Below are positions 35,013 to 47,021 of a stretch of DNA of 64,000 bases, piece by piece. The notes beneath the pieces are model-generated. The model ran no database searches and was not told the origin of the DNA. It was given only the letters and a program-made list of their open reading frames with translations. The first letter of the stretch is position 1, and each line of letters starts with the position of its first letter. The position numbers were made by a program, and so were the translations under genes. Source of the DNA: Platanthera guangdongensis (Eukaryota; Streptophyta; Magnoliopsida; Asparagales; Orchidaceae); the NCBI GenBank assembly GCA_039583875.1, contig CM077161.1, forward strand, positions 60,641,885-60,705,884, in the 5' to 3' direction.

Positions 35013-36809
35013 TGATGTCTTTTAGATATTCGCAAGGATAAAATAACCAAACTAATAATCCAACAAGGTAAGTATACCTATCGAAATGCAGCTAGGGGAC
35101 ACAAGTGTCGTATTAAAATACGGGAACAATTGAGTAAGTTTACTCACACGAAATCTATTATTTTATCGACGGAAAAATTAGGGTTTAGAAGAAAGCTAAG
35201 CGTACTAAAGGAAGAGAACTAGTTGCAATGAAAGAGAGCTACTTGCATGAAAAGATAAAGAGAGCTAAAAGAGCGATTATACTTAAGCTTAGTAACGATG
35301 AGGGGAAAATGTACTCGATCAGAAATCACCTCGGCAAGAGTGGTTAGAAAAATACGATAAATAAACCTAAGCTAATTAGGGTAAAGGTCCTTGACCGTGG
35401 AGGTTCTATAAATATTGACACGCTTCTCTCGAAGGCCATGCCTAACTGAGTTTAGGAAGGTCCGACCGACTTTCGCCTAAATCGGAGGCCTAAAACTCTC
35501 TTTACGCGTTGAACCCCACTATTGGATTTTACTCCAATCCGGGAGATTTGAACGTCTGCCTCTCTCGAGGGGTGTGAACAACTCCCTTTACTCTTGAGTG
35601 CTCATTTCAAACTTTCGGCCTCTCGGCTAGCTCAGAATGAAAGCAAAGGTGGAGAGTATATATCGATGATATATCTCCAACCCGTGATAAATCAAGAGTA
35701 ATTCAAGGCTAAACCCTAAAAAGAAAAGGTAAGATTCAAAACATCATAACCTAATCACTCGAACCTCGGATCATCAAGATCGAGTACATGGAGGATTAGT
35801 TAATCATGGTGAGGTGGAAGATGGGGATGAGTAGAAGAAAATAATGAAGACAAAGTAGAAACAAAAAAAGAAAACAACACTTCTTTATTAATGGAAACAG
35901 GGATCTTATAACTTTAAAACTAGAGATTACAAGTGCATGGAAAGTAAACTACACTATCATTAACATCATACTACAGAAAGAAGCTAGGAGCTAATACAGG
36001 GAAAGCATTAAGCTAGAGATAAGAAGAGCTAAAAATGAAGAGACATGCTTGGAAAAAAGTTCAAAAATACAAAGGACAGAACCTCCCCTCTCAATCCAAA
36101 AAGTGTGTCTGAACCCTTGGAGATGGGCTCTATTTATAGATTTTTTCGGGTCGGGTCACGCCCCCCTGTCACGCCCGGGTCGGGCGTGACCCTGGGGCGT
36201 GACAAATTCGGTGCGAATTTTTCGGGCTGGAATTTAATTCTGGTGAAGTAGCTGAAGTACACGCCCAAATATCACGCCATGGTAGTGCGTGTACATGGGG
36301 CGTGTTCTTTGCGGCGTGACTTTGTTGAGCTGAAATTGAATGCTGGAGATGACGGGCGGAATTGCTGAAGTACACGCCCATATGTCATGCCCGGGTCAGG
36401 CGTGACCCTGGGGCGTGACACTTTCGGCACGACGGTGGAGCGGGAAAAACGAGCGCGTTGCGGCGATTCCTCGGAACCTGGGGACACGCCTCTGGAACAC
36501 GCCCGTGTCGGATGTGACACGGGCGTGACAGAGGGCGTGTTCACTAAGTTTCCATGGAATGCAGTTTCGGACCAATTGCTTCATTCCTCTGGGTTACATG
36601 CCCTAGGTACACGCCCGGGTAGGGCGTGACCTTGGGGCGTGTCAAAGCAAAATTCGGCTGAAAGCCGTGAAAACCTGCAAAAAGCAGAAAAAACGCATTA
36701 GCGACAAAAATATATACAAAGGGGAATCAAAATAAGTACTTTACAAGACATGATTTGCTTTAAAATCCTGAAAATATCCTAATAAAATTGACTGCAAATC
36801 GTATTATCA
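35013..36809 (-). repeat. 5' LTR of element F
   Basis: Pairs with 25338-27136 with the same array (36152-36640) and TATA box (36130-36139). Confidence 0.93.
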
Positions 36810-36814
36810 GTACC
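36810..36814. repeat. Target-site duplication of element F, right copy (GTACC)
   Basis: Pairs with 25333-25337. Confidence 0.93.
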
Positions 36815-37161
36815 TTAGACCGTTTGAGGTTCTGGAGCAGATTGGTGAAGTAGCGTACCGGTTGAAGCTGTCAGTGGAGCTTAGTTGTCTACATGATGTA
36901 TTCCATATATCGGTGCTACAAAAGACATTGCAAGAGCCTACGCAAGTGATCGCGGTCGATCAAGTGCCGGTCGATAGTGGGTTGACGACGAAGGTCAAGC
37001 CCGTAAGTATTGAGGACTCGTAAGTCAAGTGGCTACGCAATAAAGAGATCAGGATGGTCAAGGTTCGTTGGGACAATTGTGGTCGGGAAGAGCTCTCTTG
37101 GGAGAAAGAGCAGACTATGCTTGAGGAGTACCCGGAGTTGTTTTGCTCAGGTACCGTTTAA
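36815..37161 (+). pseudogene. pol: Element C pol, C-terminal part with chromodomain-like end
   Basis: Continues the C pol frame after element F. The integrase C-terminal GPFE-type segment is followed by LHDVFHISVL and then a chromodomain-like tail (VKVRW, SWE, YPELF), typical of chromoviruses that target heterochromatin. TAA near 37021 interrupts it and TAA 37159-37161 ends it. Confidence 0.85.
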
Positions 37162-37207
37162 GTTTTATGCTTATCTTTCCTTTATGTAATTTCGTGGACG
37201 AAATTCT

Positions 37208-37224
37208 TTTAAGAGGGAGAGAGC
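37208..37224 (+). other. Polypurine tract of element C
   Basis: AAGAGGGAGAGAGC precedes the 3' LTR. Just upstream lies the hairpin-like TTTCGTGGACGAAA, found in near copy also in the 5' leader at 20896-20926. Confidence 0.8.
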
Positions 37225-37388
37225 TGTAACGCCCCGAAACTCAAAAGAGAGATGCGTGGCATTTTGAGCCAAGTTTGGAATTTAGCAGGGGTCACACGGC
37301 CTGGTGTCATAGGTCGTGTCCTTTGCGGGTTGAATGCGGGTTGTGGCGTGTTTGACACAGTCTGCTGTGTCAATGCAAAGAGTCTGCT

Positions 37389-37750
37389 GTGTCGACACAG
37401 GGCCTGCTGTGTCGACACAGGGCCTGCTGTGTCGACACAGGGCCTGCTGTGTCGACACAGGGCCTGCTGTGTCGACACAGGGCCTGCTGTGTCGACACAG
37501 GGCCTGCTGTGTCGACACAGGGCCTGCTGTGTCGACACATGGCCTGCTGTGTCGACACAGGGCCTGCTGTGTCGACACAGGGCCTGCTGTGTCGACACAG
37601 GGCCTGCTGTGTCGACACAGGGCCTGCTGTGTCGATACAGGGCCTGCTGTGTCGACACAGGGCCTGCTGTGTCGACACAGGGCCTACTGTGTCGACACAG
37701 GGCCTAATGTGTTGGCACAGCCAGGGTGTGCTGTGTCGACACAGAGTGTC
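37389..37750. repeat. 20-bp tandem array with TGTGTCGACACA palindrome in the C LTR
   Basis: About 16 head-to-tail units of 20 bp (GGGCCTGCTGTGTCGACACA), nearly identical, then two to three irregular units. Each holds a 12-bp perfect palindrome TGTGTCGACACA. The core equals the motif of copia element B although the LTRs are otherwise unrelated. Confidence 0.95.
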
Positions 37751-37937
37751 GACACAGGGTTCTTGGCAGGGTCTCGACTAAATGTCCCGATACAGTTCGA
37801 GTTTGTCGCGGACGTGTCCTGCTCCGATTTGTCAACCGTGCGGTGTTCGACCCAGTTTCTCCATGTCAGACCCGGATAGTAGCCATACATTTCTTTATGT
37901 TGGGATCCGACGGATGGAGGTTATTCCTATTGGGATA

Positions 37938-37942
37938 TACCC
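37938..37942. repeat. Target-site duplication of element D, left copy (TACCC)
   Basis: Repeated at 51733-51737 right after the D 3' LTR. Confidence 0.93.
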
Positions 37943-39457
37943 TGTTGGAACACACTATTACTAATTTGGGTCAGGATCACTATGTCTCTAGGAATCAATG
38001 CTTGACCTCCTGTATAGCTCAATAGGTCAATTAGAATTGAGTCTAAGGGTTAGAAGTCTAGGTTTGGAAGCTGCCCTGAAGACCCAGAATTTTTTGTTTG
38101 GAGACTAAGTCATATCGTCGAGCTCAGCACGACGATTCGTCGAACTCCGATCGACGATCGTCTAAGCTCAAATTCGACAGATCGTCGAACTCCATTCGAC
38201 GATCGCTGAGCTCAACTTCATTATATCGTCGAACTCCATTCGACGATCGGTGAGCTCAGGTCGATGATTTTGACTCTGCTTTGGATCTTTATCTCTGAGC
38301 TCAGTTCGACGATCTTTGAGCTCAGATCGACGATATTTTGCTGCTGTATATTTCCAGATCGCTGAGCTCAACTCAATGATAGCAGAGCTCAGTTCGACGA
38401 TTTCAGATAACTTCAAGGATGTTTCTAGATTCAAATTCAAATCAGTTAAGGAGTTATTCTGCAATTAATTCAGAGATTTCCTAGCCGTTTTCATTCATTT
38501 CTGGAGCAAGTTTCAAGGGATTTTTCAAGGAATATTTCTGTGGACTTTCCTCCAGAAGAGATTTTGCAATTAAGCATGCAATTAATGCAGGCTAACGGCT
38601 ATACTTGACAGAGAATGTTATTCTATTCAGTACCAGAGAATAAAAGATAGAATTTTTGAGTCTCTAATAATATATAGAGAGAGACACACAGATTACAGAG
38701 ATACATTCAAAAATATTCTGTCTCAAGGAATTCTCAAGAACACTCATCCAAGGAGATCAATCTTTTCAGAAATCTTCAGATCTCTTTAGTTTCAAAGTGT
38801 TCAAGGCCAACATATTTCAAGACTCCAGACATCCAACATTTCAGTCATTGTTGAAATCATCTATTGCTGGAGTTCAATCTTTGAAGGCCTATCACCCTCA
38901 GCAAAGCTTTTCTTCCTGAAGATCTCAAGGATTCAGGGGGAGCTTTGACATCAACAATCCACATAGTCTTCTCAGTTGTTTGAGAAAGAGAAGACTTCCA
39001 TCACTCTCTCACCCCCTCTCTGTAAAGGGTTTCTCAAACTCCCTTCAAAAGTCTGAGCTTGGTTTTTGAGCACCTTGTCAAAAGCTCATTGGTGGCAAGA
39101 CACCTGATCAAAAAATCTGCTTTGGTTTTTGAGCACCTTATCAAAAGCTCATTGGTGCCCAGGACACCTGATCAACTCATCCTGCAGTGGATTCCTACCT
39201 AGGGTGGTAGAAGAGTGGATGTACTCGAGATTAGGGGAACCACTATATTTCCTTGTGTCTTCTGGTTTTGCTTGTTTTTATGTTTGTTTCTGGCCTTGAT
39301 TATTCTGTGATTAGCTTTTGTTTAACTTAGTTCTGTGATTAGATTTATTATTGCTTCCCTGCTCACTCTTATTACAACAATTGTTGTAAAAAGTATCAAA
39401 GCATCATATACTCTATTCACCCCCCTCTAGAGTATATCAGATCTAGCTGCACTTTCA
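37943..39457 (+). repeat. 5' LTR of element D
   Basis: Contains a palindrome array (38113-38402) and the poly-C hairpin with a 10-bp stem ATATACTCTA (39406-39415) and TAGAGTATAT (39428-39437). Possible TATA elements are AATAAAAG near 38638 or TATATAG near 38669. Confidence 0.93.
38113..38402. repeat. TCGTCGAA/TTCGACGA palindrome array in the D LTR
   Basis: Inverted repeats such as GATCGTCGAA-x5-TTCGACGATC and GAGCTCAG-TCGACGAT recur about every 30 bp. The other LTR has the same at about 50386-50674. Confidence 0.92.
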
Positions 39458-39459
39458 AT

Positions 39460-39471
39460 TGGTATCAGAGC
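39460..39471 (+). other. Primer-binding site of element D (initiator Met tRNA)
   Basis: TGGTATCAGAGC, 2 bp after the LTR. Confidence 0.9.
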
Positions 39472-39589
39472 GAGGTTGGTTAAACATACCATACCTTATT
39501 GGTTGTACAGGCTAACACCTGAACCCAAAGATCCCAAGTTAGATCTGCTTTCTTTTGTACTTTATCATTAGATTTTGTTTTCACAAATC

Positions 39590-41659
39590 ATGGCCCAAAA
39601 CAAAGATTATACTAGCACCAGACCTCCAGTGTGAAATCTATCCAAGTTTGCACTTTGGAACGCAAGGATCAGACTGTACATGAACTCTATTGACGAAGAT
39701 ATTTTTAACTCTGTTTTGACAGTATGCCCAAGACCCCCAGAGAACACAAGCACAAATGCTGTTCCACCTCCATCAGGAACAGATGCTGATATCAAGAGAT
39801 GGAAGGTAGCTGATGCCAAGGCTATGAACATCTTGGCCCAGACAATGTCTGATGACATATTTCAGAAGGTTGCTGAATGCAGTTCAGCTAAGGAAATTTG
39901 TGACAAACTCTCAGAAATAGTCTTAGGCTCAGCTGATGAGAGAAAGGATAGGAGATCCCACCTCATATCTCAATATGGGAATTTCAAGAAGGGAGAAACT
40001 GAGTCAGTGGGAGACATGTACAACAGGCTAAGTCTAATTGTCAGTGAACTCAGAACATTGGACAAAGAGATCTCTCTAACTGAACTCAATGACAAGATCC
40101 TAATGTGCTTCCCCAGCACTTGGGATTCAAGAATCTGGCAAATTAAGGATGCCAGAAGTCTGAATGAGATCACTACTGAAGCTCTATTGGGTAAGCTCAA
40201 ATCTTATGAGCTACTTATCAAAAATAGAGAGGAAGAACAGAAGGCTGCCTCACCAGTCACAAGAAAAGAGAAGAACATAGCCTTCAAGGCAACTGAGGAT
40301 CTGCCTGAAGACAAAGCCACAGGCAATGATGAACTACTCAGTTTGTTGGCCAAAAGATTCTACAAGATGGCCAGAAAGGACTTCAGAAGGAGATCATACA
40401 AGGAGCAGGATAAGCCAAGGTATGACAAGTCCATTAACAATAATAAAGATATTATTTGCTTTGGTTGCAGGAAACCAGGGCACATAGTTCCTGACTGTCC
40501 AGAGAACAAGAACAAGGACAGAAGGGACAAGAAAGAAAGGAGAAAGACTCAAAGAGGAATGGCAATGGCAAACCCTCTTCTAGCAAAAACAAACATACAA
40601 GAAAAGGGTTTGTTGCTGAATCCTCGAGTGAGACTGAAGAAGAGTCAGAAGCATCATCCAGCTCCAGTGATGATGAAGGTGATGCAGAAGAAAAAGAGTT
40701 CTGCATGATGGCAATCAATGCCTCACAGCATAATTCAGAGGAAGAGGAGTCAGTGTCAGACTCAGAGACTCAACCTGAAGAAGATCAGGTAATTGGTTCT
40801 TTTGATTTTAGTTTAGAGGATTTTAAATCTGAATTTAAAGCACTGTGTTTAGACCTGCTAAAGTCTGAGAAAGAAATTATCTCTCTCAGAAATCAATTAT
40901 CTGAACACAACACTTTAAAGTCAGAAAACCTCAAACTCTCTCAGGAGTTGGAGTGCTGTAGGGAACAGATAGCTTCACTGAAAAGTGAGCTCTCTGAGGC
41001 CAAGAAGCTTGAAGAATCCCTTAATGGGAGAAGCATCAAGCTGATGGACTTCACAAGCACAGTGAACTCCAGATTCAACAATATACTGGGCTTGGGTGCT
41101 TCATCCAGCCAACCCATAGTTCTAACAACTCCAATCAAATTCATTTCTGACAAAGGAAAGGGAGTTGTAGAGGTTGCTAGGAAAAATTCTGAACTGCCCC
41201 AGAAAACTAAGTCCCAGCAGAATTCGTCGAACGGAGATCGCTGATCGCCGAATGAAGATCGACGATCGCCGAACGCAGATCGACGATCTCAGGCAAAATC
41301 GTCGAACGAAGATCGACGATCTCAGCTAAAGTCGTCGAACGCAGGTCGACGATCTCAAATACCTGATCTCAGCCATAATTGACCGTCGAACGGAGCTCGA
41401 CGATCTGACCCAAGATTGTCGAACGCAGCTCCAAGATCGTCGAATAGAGGTCAGAGCTCTGGAAAATTTTTCAAGGGCAAATCAAAATTGAATCCTAAGG
41501 GTCCTTCATCCCAAATCTTTAACCCTTATACTGAATGGATTATACCTCCAAGGAGATATCATCCTGAAGAATATAAGAGTCAACCTGAGATGTCTTTCAT
41601 TTCAGAATTTAAAAGGTTATCAACCTAGGCCCAAGGTAAACTGGGTCAAAAACAAATGA
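39590..41659 (+). pseudogene. gag: Element D gag
   Basis: ATG 39590, then TGA 39632-39634 in the first codons. The capsid-type region stays open in the same frame to about 40540, with an intact zinc knuckle C-x2-C-x4-H-x4-C near 40460-40500. A deletion near 40545 shifts the frame. The continuing frame (40705-41244) has an acidic region and a coiled-coil-like part. Two stops lie in the Arg/Ser repeat (41242-41244 and about 41381), and there is a one-base insertion in the A run near 41612. The frame ends at TGA 41657-41659. Confidence 0.9.
41225..41452 (+). repeat. Palindrome array inside D gag
   Basis: Same motif as the D LTR, here within the gag reading frame, with more units than in element A (16215-16385). 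Confidence 0.88.
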
Positions 41660-41675
41660 ATTGTCTTATGTGCAG
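41636..41675 (+). other. 40-nt GT-AG segment at the gag/pol junction of element D
   Basis: Same position, length and ends (AAG|GTAAAC to TGTGCAG|GTG) as in element A. Interpretation is open between recoding and an unusually short intron. Confidence 0.4.
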
Positions 41676-43487
41676 GTGAAGACCTATCCAACATCTAACC
41701 GGCAATGGTACTTGGATAGTGGGTGCTCTAAGCACATGACAGGGAACAAGGACAACCTCACATCCTTCAGAGCCAAGCTTGGACCCAAAGTTATCTTTGG
41801 TGATTCAAACTTTGGACAGACTAAAGGATATGGTGCAGTCCAGATTGGATCAGTAACTTTCAAGAAGGTAGCTTATGTGGAAGGACTGAAGCACAATTTA
41901 ATTAGCATCAGTCATTTGTGTGATGAAGGCTACCAGGTGACCTTCAGCAAAGCCTTATGCAAAATCAAGTCAGAGGACAACACAACTGTGTTGATAGGTA
42001 AAAGAAAAGGTAACATCTACCTAGTAGATTTTCTTTCAACTGATGTAGATATCTACTTGTTCAATTCTGTCTGTAGACCAAATATTTTATGGCATAAGAG
42101 ATTAGGACACCTAAACCTTAGAACTATTGCTAGGCTATCCAAAGACAACCTTGTTAGAGGACTACCTTCTGGCCCCTACAAGAAGGAAGGACTCTGCAGG
42201 GCTTGTCAATTAGGCAAGCAAACTAAAAACAGCTTTAAGTCACTTAATAAGAGTGATTCACCTAGTATATTGTATCTGTTACACATGGATCTCTTTGAAC
42301 CCATCACAGTACAAAGCCTAGGAGGGAAATCCTACCCTTTAGTAGTTGTAGATGACTTCTCTAGATTCACTTGGGTGTTCTTTCTAAGGAAGAAGTCTGA
42401 TAACTTTAAGTGTCTGACAGAGTTTCTCAAATGTATATAGATTGAGTTCAATACTCACATTGCCCTGATCAGAAGTGATCATGGGACAGAGTTTGATTCT
42501 CTTCTTATGCAAGAGTTCTGTCAGAGTAAAGAGATCAGGCATACTTTCTCAGCTCCTAGAACTCCTCAACAAAATGGGGTAGCTGAAAGGAAAAATAGAA
42601 CCCTTATTGAATCTGCCACTACATTGTTGTCAGATGCTCATCTACCTCTATCCTTTTGGGCAGAGGCAGTGAACACCTCCAACTATGTGCTGAATAGAAG
42701 TCTGGTACATAAACTAAAGGGAAAGACTCCATATGAATTACTCAAAGGGAAGAAACCTAAAGTTGACTATTTTAGAGTCTTTGGTTGTATTTTCTACATT
42801 CATAATAAGGACAAGAAATATTTAGCAAAATTTCAAGCTAAAGCTGATGAAGGAGTGTTTCTGGGATACTCCATGATCAACAAGGCTTATAGGGTCTATA
42901 ATAAATCATCTTTAAAAATTGAGGAATCTGTTCACATTTCATTTGATGAATCTAACATGTCTTTCAAGGAGAAGATTTCTTCTACCATAGAACCATTGCA
43001 GGAACACTCTCTAGTTGAAGACTTGAACAAGCTACAGGTTACTCAAAGGGATGAAAGCAGTGAAGATGAAGAAAATGCTCAACATATTGAAGAACAACTT
43101 AAAGAACAACTTGAAGAGCCAGTTGTTGTACCACAAGAGGAAACAACAACACAGGTTGGTGAACAATCAACACCCCCTGTTGATTTAGTAACATCAAGAT
43201 ACCATCCAATTACCCAAATAATTGGAGACATCTCAGCTGGTGTGCAAACCAGAAATCAGGTCAACCAAAACCTATTGCACACCTGCTTCCTATCTCAAAT
43301 TGAACCTCAGTCCATTCAAGATGCAGAGCATGATCCACACTGGATCATTGCAATACAAGAGGAGTTGCATCAATTTGAGAGGAACAAAGTATGGGAACTA
43401 GTGCCAAAGCCTAGGGATCACTCCATTATTGGAACAAAATGGGTATTCAGAAACAAGTTGGATGATCAAGGAGTAATTATAAGGAAC

Positions 43488-45181
43488 TGTTGGGTATTGT
43501 ATCCACAATGTACCTGATTTGAAGAAGCTCCTGGACAAGCTAAGGTCAATAGACAATGTATTTGATAAACTCTTTCAAGTTGTGCTTGCAGTTCTTCCAC
43601 GCTAAGTGCACACTAATGTCAGGGTGCAGTAGGTCAATATACACGGGTCTGCAAGACGTAATCCCTCGTTGAGCAGATCAGTGTGTTGGCCTACGTGTAC
43701 TCTCTTTATTGGAGTGCACTTACTTTCAAGCACAGGGCTATAACTATGCAGGAGCAGACAAGGAGCAAGGATGGGTCAAGGAGCACCTCATGGGTGGAAA
43801 GACGAAAATTCGTCTAAGTATAAATCGTCGAGAATCACCAAGTGATTCTCGCCGATTCGGCGAGAATCACTAGTGATTATCGCCGATTCGTCGAGAATCA
43901 GTGGTTGATTCTCGCCGAACTCGATTCAGCCACTTCTAAGCGAGCACCTCTGCTTCTAAGTAAGAATCGACGAGAATCACCAAGTGATTCTCGCCGATTC
44001 GGCGAGAATCACTAGTGATTCTCGTCGAATCGTCAAGAATCACTGGTTGATTCTCGCCGTCTCGACCTGGCCTAAAGCAGTGCGTGCAACCAATGCAAAT
44101 TCGACGAGAATCATCTTTGATTCTCGCTGAATCGTCGAGAATCACCTTTGATTCTCGGCGACTCGGCGAGAATCACTTTCGATTCTCACCGATTTTGACT
44201 TGGGCGTTTTTCTGGATCTTCCTGAACCGGATTCTGCCGCTGTTAATGTTCTGGACCGGGATTTTGGGATTCTTCTTGTGGGTCCCACAACGGTCTTATT
44301 CAAGTTATATACAGTATATATATTCGGGTATTTTGAACGGAATACTCAGACAGAAAGAAGCCGAGCAAGAGAAAACCCTAAAATCGCGAAATCGCTCCGC
44401 CGCATCCGTCGCCGCTCGCGCTAGTCGGTCGCCGCTGTTGATCGCATTTCTTCCCGATCTCCGGCGACAGAAGCTTAGCCAAGCTTTGAGTCTCACGTGT
44501 CTATCCAGAGATCTCTTGTCTCTCGATTTGTTGATCGGGAAAAACTTCCCCGTCCGAATCGATCGAGACGACCGATCCTCGTGTGACCGTTGGAAGACCA
44601 AGCTATCTTCGCTACGAAGATTGGATCTCTAAGTTCAGCAGCCGCTCATCATCATAGCCGCCGACCCCGTGAACCTTGCCGCCGCCCATCTTGCCGCCGC
44701 CGGTTCCGGGGAGATCCTTTCCAAGAGAGACCAAGGTTGTAGACTCTTCGTTGACTTCACGAACACGTCGTCGAACAAAGAGGAACACCGTAGTCTCCAA
44801 ACAAAGTTTGTATCTCATGTACATTCTATTTTACTTTTTGTTGTAAAGGAACATTTGTTCCGTGTTGTAAGGGTTGGGTGCAACCCGGTTTGTGGGAGTG
44901 TTGACTCCTACGTGTGGAAGGGTTCCTTCCGATAGTGCAGGGATTGGATTTCAATCCTGTTGGAGAAGTGACCGAGTCGTCCCTTGTTGGGAGATAGGTC
45001 GAAGGGGGAAAGTGGATGTACCCAAGTCGGGGAACCACTATAAATTGCCTGTGTTTTCTGTGTGCTGTGCTGTTTATTTTTATTGTGCAGGTACATTCAT
45101 AAATTCCGCAAAAACGCTTCACGTCACCTATTCCCCCCCCCCCCCCAAAGGTGAAGATAGTTGACACTAGGTGGACTTTCA
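43488..45181 (+). repeat. Solo LTR I of a third Sirevirus-like copia family
   Basis: 1694 bp starting TGTTGGGTATTG and ending GGACTTTCA, with TSD GGAAC on both sides (43483-43487, 45182-45186). No internal region is present, so it is the product of LTR-LTR recombination. Its ends and poly-C hairpin (CACCT 45125-45129, AGGTG 45149-45153) resemble the B and D LTRs; the rest does not. A GC-rich, leader-like stretch (44380-44800) has open frames that I do not regard as genes. TATATATA at 44315-44322 is a possible TATA box. Confidence 0.93.
43826..44192. repeat. GAGAATCAC/GTGATTCTC palindrome array in solo LTR I
   Basis: About 12 alternations of CGAGAATCAC and GTGATTCTCGCCG form hairpins such as GGCGAGAATCAC-TA-GTGATTCTCG. 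The array is unique to this family in the window and lies about 120 bp upstream of the TATA-like sequence. Confidence 0.92.
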
Positions 45182-46615
45182 GGAACAAGGCAAGGCTAGT
45201 TGCTCAGGGATATTCTCAAGAAGAAGGGATAGACTACGACCAGACTTTTGCACCTGTTGCAAGATTGGAAGCCATCAGAATATTCTTAGCTTATACAGCA
45301 CACAAAGGCTTCAAGATGGATGTCAAAAGTGCATTTCTAAATGGAGACATCAAAGAGGAAGTATATGTCAGACAACCTCCAGGTTTTATCTCTCCAACTT
45401 TTCCTGATTATGTTTTTAGACTGAACAAAGCATTATATGGTCTCAAGCAAGCTCATAGAGCATGGTATGAGACTCTAGCATGTTTTCTCTTGGAAAATGG
45501 TTTTATAAGGGGTAGAGTAGACCAAACTCTTTTCATTAGAACCCATAAGTCCCATACCCTACTAGTACAAATTTATGTAGACGATATTATTTTTGGCTCT
45601 ACTGACTCCAAATTGTGCAGAAGGTTTTCCAACCTAATGCATTCTAAATTTGAGATGAGTAGCATGGGTGAGCTATCCTTCTTCCTAGGATTGCAAGTCA
45701 AACAACATGCTGAAGGCATCTTTATTTCTCAAACCAAATATGCAAATGAATTGGTTAAGAAATTTGGTATGTCTGAAGCATCTTGTATGAAAACACCCAT
45801 GCCTACTAATGCTGTATTGGATGCTGATTAACATGGGAAACCTGTTGATCAGACAACATATAGAGCAATGATTGGCTCTTTACTGTATCTTATAGCCAGT
45901 AGACCAGATATAATGTTTGCTACATGTATATGTGCTAGGTTCCAAGTAAGCCCTAGAGAGTCACACCTAACACTAGTTAAGAGGATTCTCAGGTATGTTA
46001 AAAGTTGTCCAAATCTAGGTCTCTGGTATCCAAAAGATTCAGCATTTGATTTAACTGGATTCTCTGATGCTGATTATGTTGGATGCAGAATTGACAGGAA
46101 AAGCACTAGTGGAACTTGTCAGTTCCATGGTGACAGACTTGTCTCTTGGTTTTGTAAGAAACAAACATCTGTGTCAACTTCAACTGCTGAAGCTGAATAT
46201 ATGGCTGCAGGCAGTTGTTGTTCACAAATCTTGTGGATTCAAAACCAACTCCTAGACTATGGCTACAACTTAGAGACGTCTAAAATCTTTTGTGATAATA
46301 CCAGTTCTATCTCTATAGCTCAAAATCCAGTCCTCCATAGTAGGACAAAACACATAGAGATTAGACATCATTTCTTAAGGGATAATGTTGAAAAGAACAA
46401 AATTGAAATACAATATATCCCAACTGATTTACAAAGGGGAGATATTTTCACCAAGCCATTGGATGAAAAGAAACACACCTTCTTCCTAAATCAGTTAGGA
46501 ATGTTAGATGGAGGAAGTCTTTAATAATATCCAAGATTTTGAAAGTTTAAAATTGACCAAGACTAGGCAAACATTCTGATTTTTCTTAGTGTCTAGAGTT
46601 TTTCTGATCTCTGAA

Positions 46616-46895
46616 CTGCGCTCGACGATTTGCCCCAAGATCGTCGAACGGAGATCGACGATTTCCGAAATCGTCGAACTGAGTTCAGCGTTTCTCAGAT
46701 AGTATGAACTATCTCTTCCGGTCAATGATCGTCGAACGACGCTCGACGATTTTGTTCTCTGAACGATCGTCGAACGGAGCTCGACGCTCTCCAATATCGT
46801 CGAACGGAGATCGACAATGTTGAAGACTCTTCAGATTCCTTTAGAAGCCTCGATCGTCGAACTGAGTTCAACGATCTTTCCAATTCTGCGTCGAA
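46616..46895. repeat. Palindrome array between pol and third ORF of element D
   Basis: About six units of ATCGTCGAAC-x5-TCGACGAT, the LTR motif of this family, fill the space before the third ORF. Confidence 0.9.
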
Positions 46896-46901
46896 CCCTA
46901 A

Positions 46902-46908
46902 TATAAAA
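46902..46908 (+). promoter_or_regulatory. Putative internal promoter TATA box for the D third ORF
   Basis: TATAAAA directly after the array and about 115 bp upstream of ATG 47022. A TTTTTGCAG|GT acceptor-like site at about 47008-47017 lies just before the ATG, so a spliced transcript is an alternative. Confidence 0.55.
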
Positions 46909-47021
46909 TTCATTTTTCACCATCGTTCTCTCTTGCGCTTTCGATTTCTCTGCAAGAATTTTTTTCCCTCCAAACAATTCTGCACTTGATCGTTTTGTTT
47001 GTTGAATTTTTGCAGGTACCC

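Larger units (their letters stand above)
25338..36809 (-). mobile_element. Element F: Athila-like Ty3/gypsy retrotransposon, 11.5 kb, reverse orientation
   Basis: LTRs of 1799 and 1797 bp start TGATAATAC and end AGACATCA on the minus strand. The primer site fits tRNA-Asp, the usual Athila primer. Gag-PR and RT-RNaseH-INT lie on the minus strand. A long non-coding stretch follows pol, where Athila elements often carry an env-like ORF; none is visible here. The LTRs differ by about 2-3% by eye. F is flanked by GTACC and sits in the pol of element C. Confidence 0.93.
37225..37942 (+). repeat. Element C 3' LTR, left part
   Basis: Starts TGTAACGCCCCGAAAC. It holds the 20-bp tandem array and is interrupted by element D at 37942, resuming at 51738. 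Confidence 0.92.
41661..46524 (+). pseudogene. pol: Element D pol, interrupted by solo LTR I
   Basis: Protease D-S-G near 41718, the pre-integrase region, and integrase core with a TAG at 42438-42440. It resumes at 42507 through [11 protein letters not shown] and the linker to the start of RT. Solo LTR I splits it at 43488-45181. Downstream RT has an in-frame 9-bp loss before MDVKSAFL compared with elements A and B. YVDD is intact near 45576. A TAA at 45829-45831 precedes the RNase H part, which ends at TAA 46522-46524. Confidence 0.9.

Noticed and set aside
37389..37750. CRISPR array
   Set aside because: Units are identical 20-bp tandem repeats without unique spacers, inside a plant LTR, with no cas genes.
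37209..37879. Repetitive proteins of 100-180 residues on both strands over the 20-bp array
   Set aside because: A 20-bp tandem repeat without stops is open in several frames automatically. There is no start context or composition of a real protein.
44084..44632. 182-codon frame in a GC-rich stretch, considered as a host gene start
   Set aside because: It lies inside solo LTR I between exact TSDs, at the place of the LTR leader, and has no recognisable domain.
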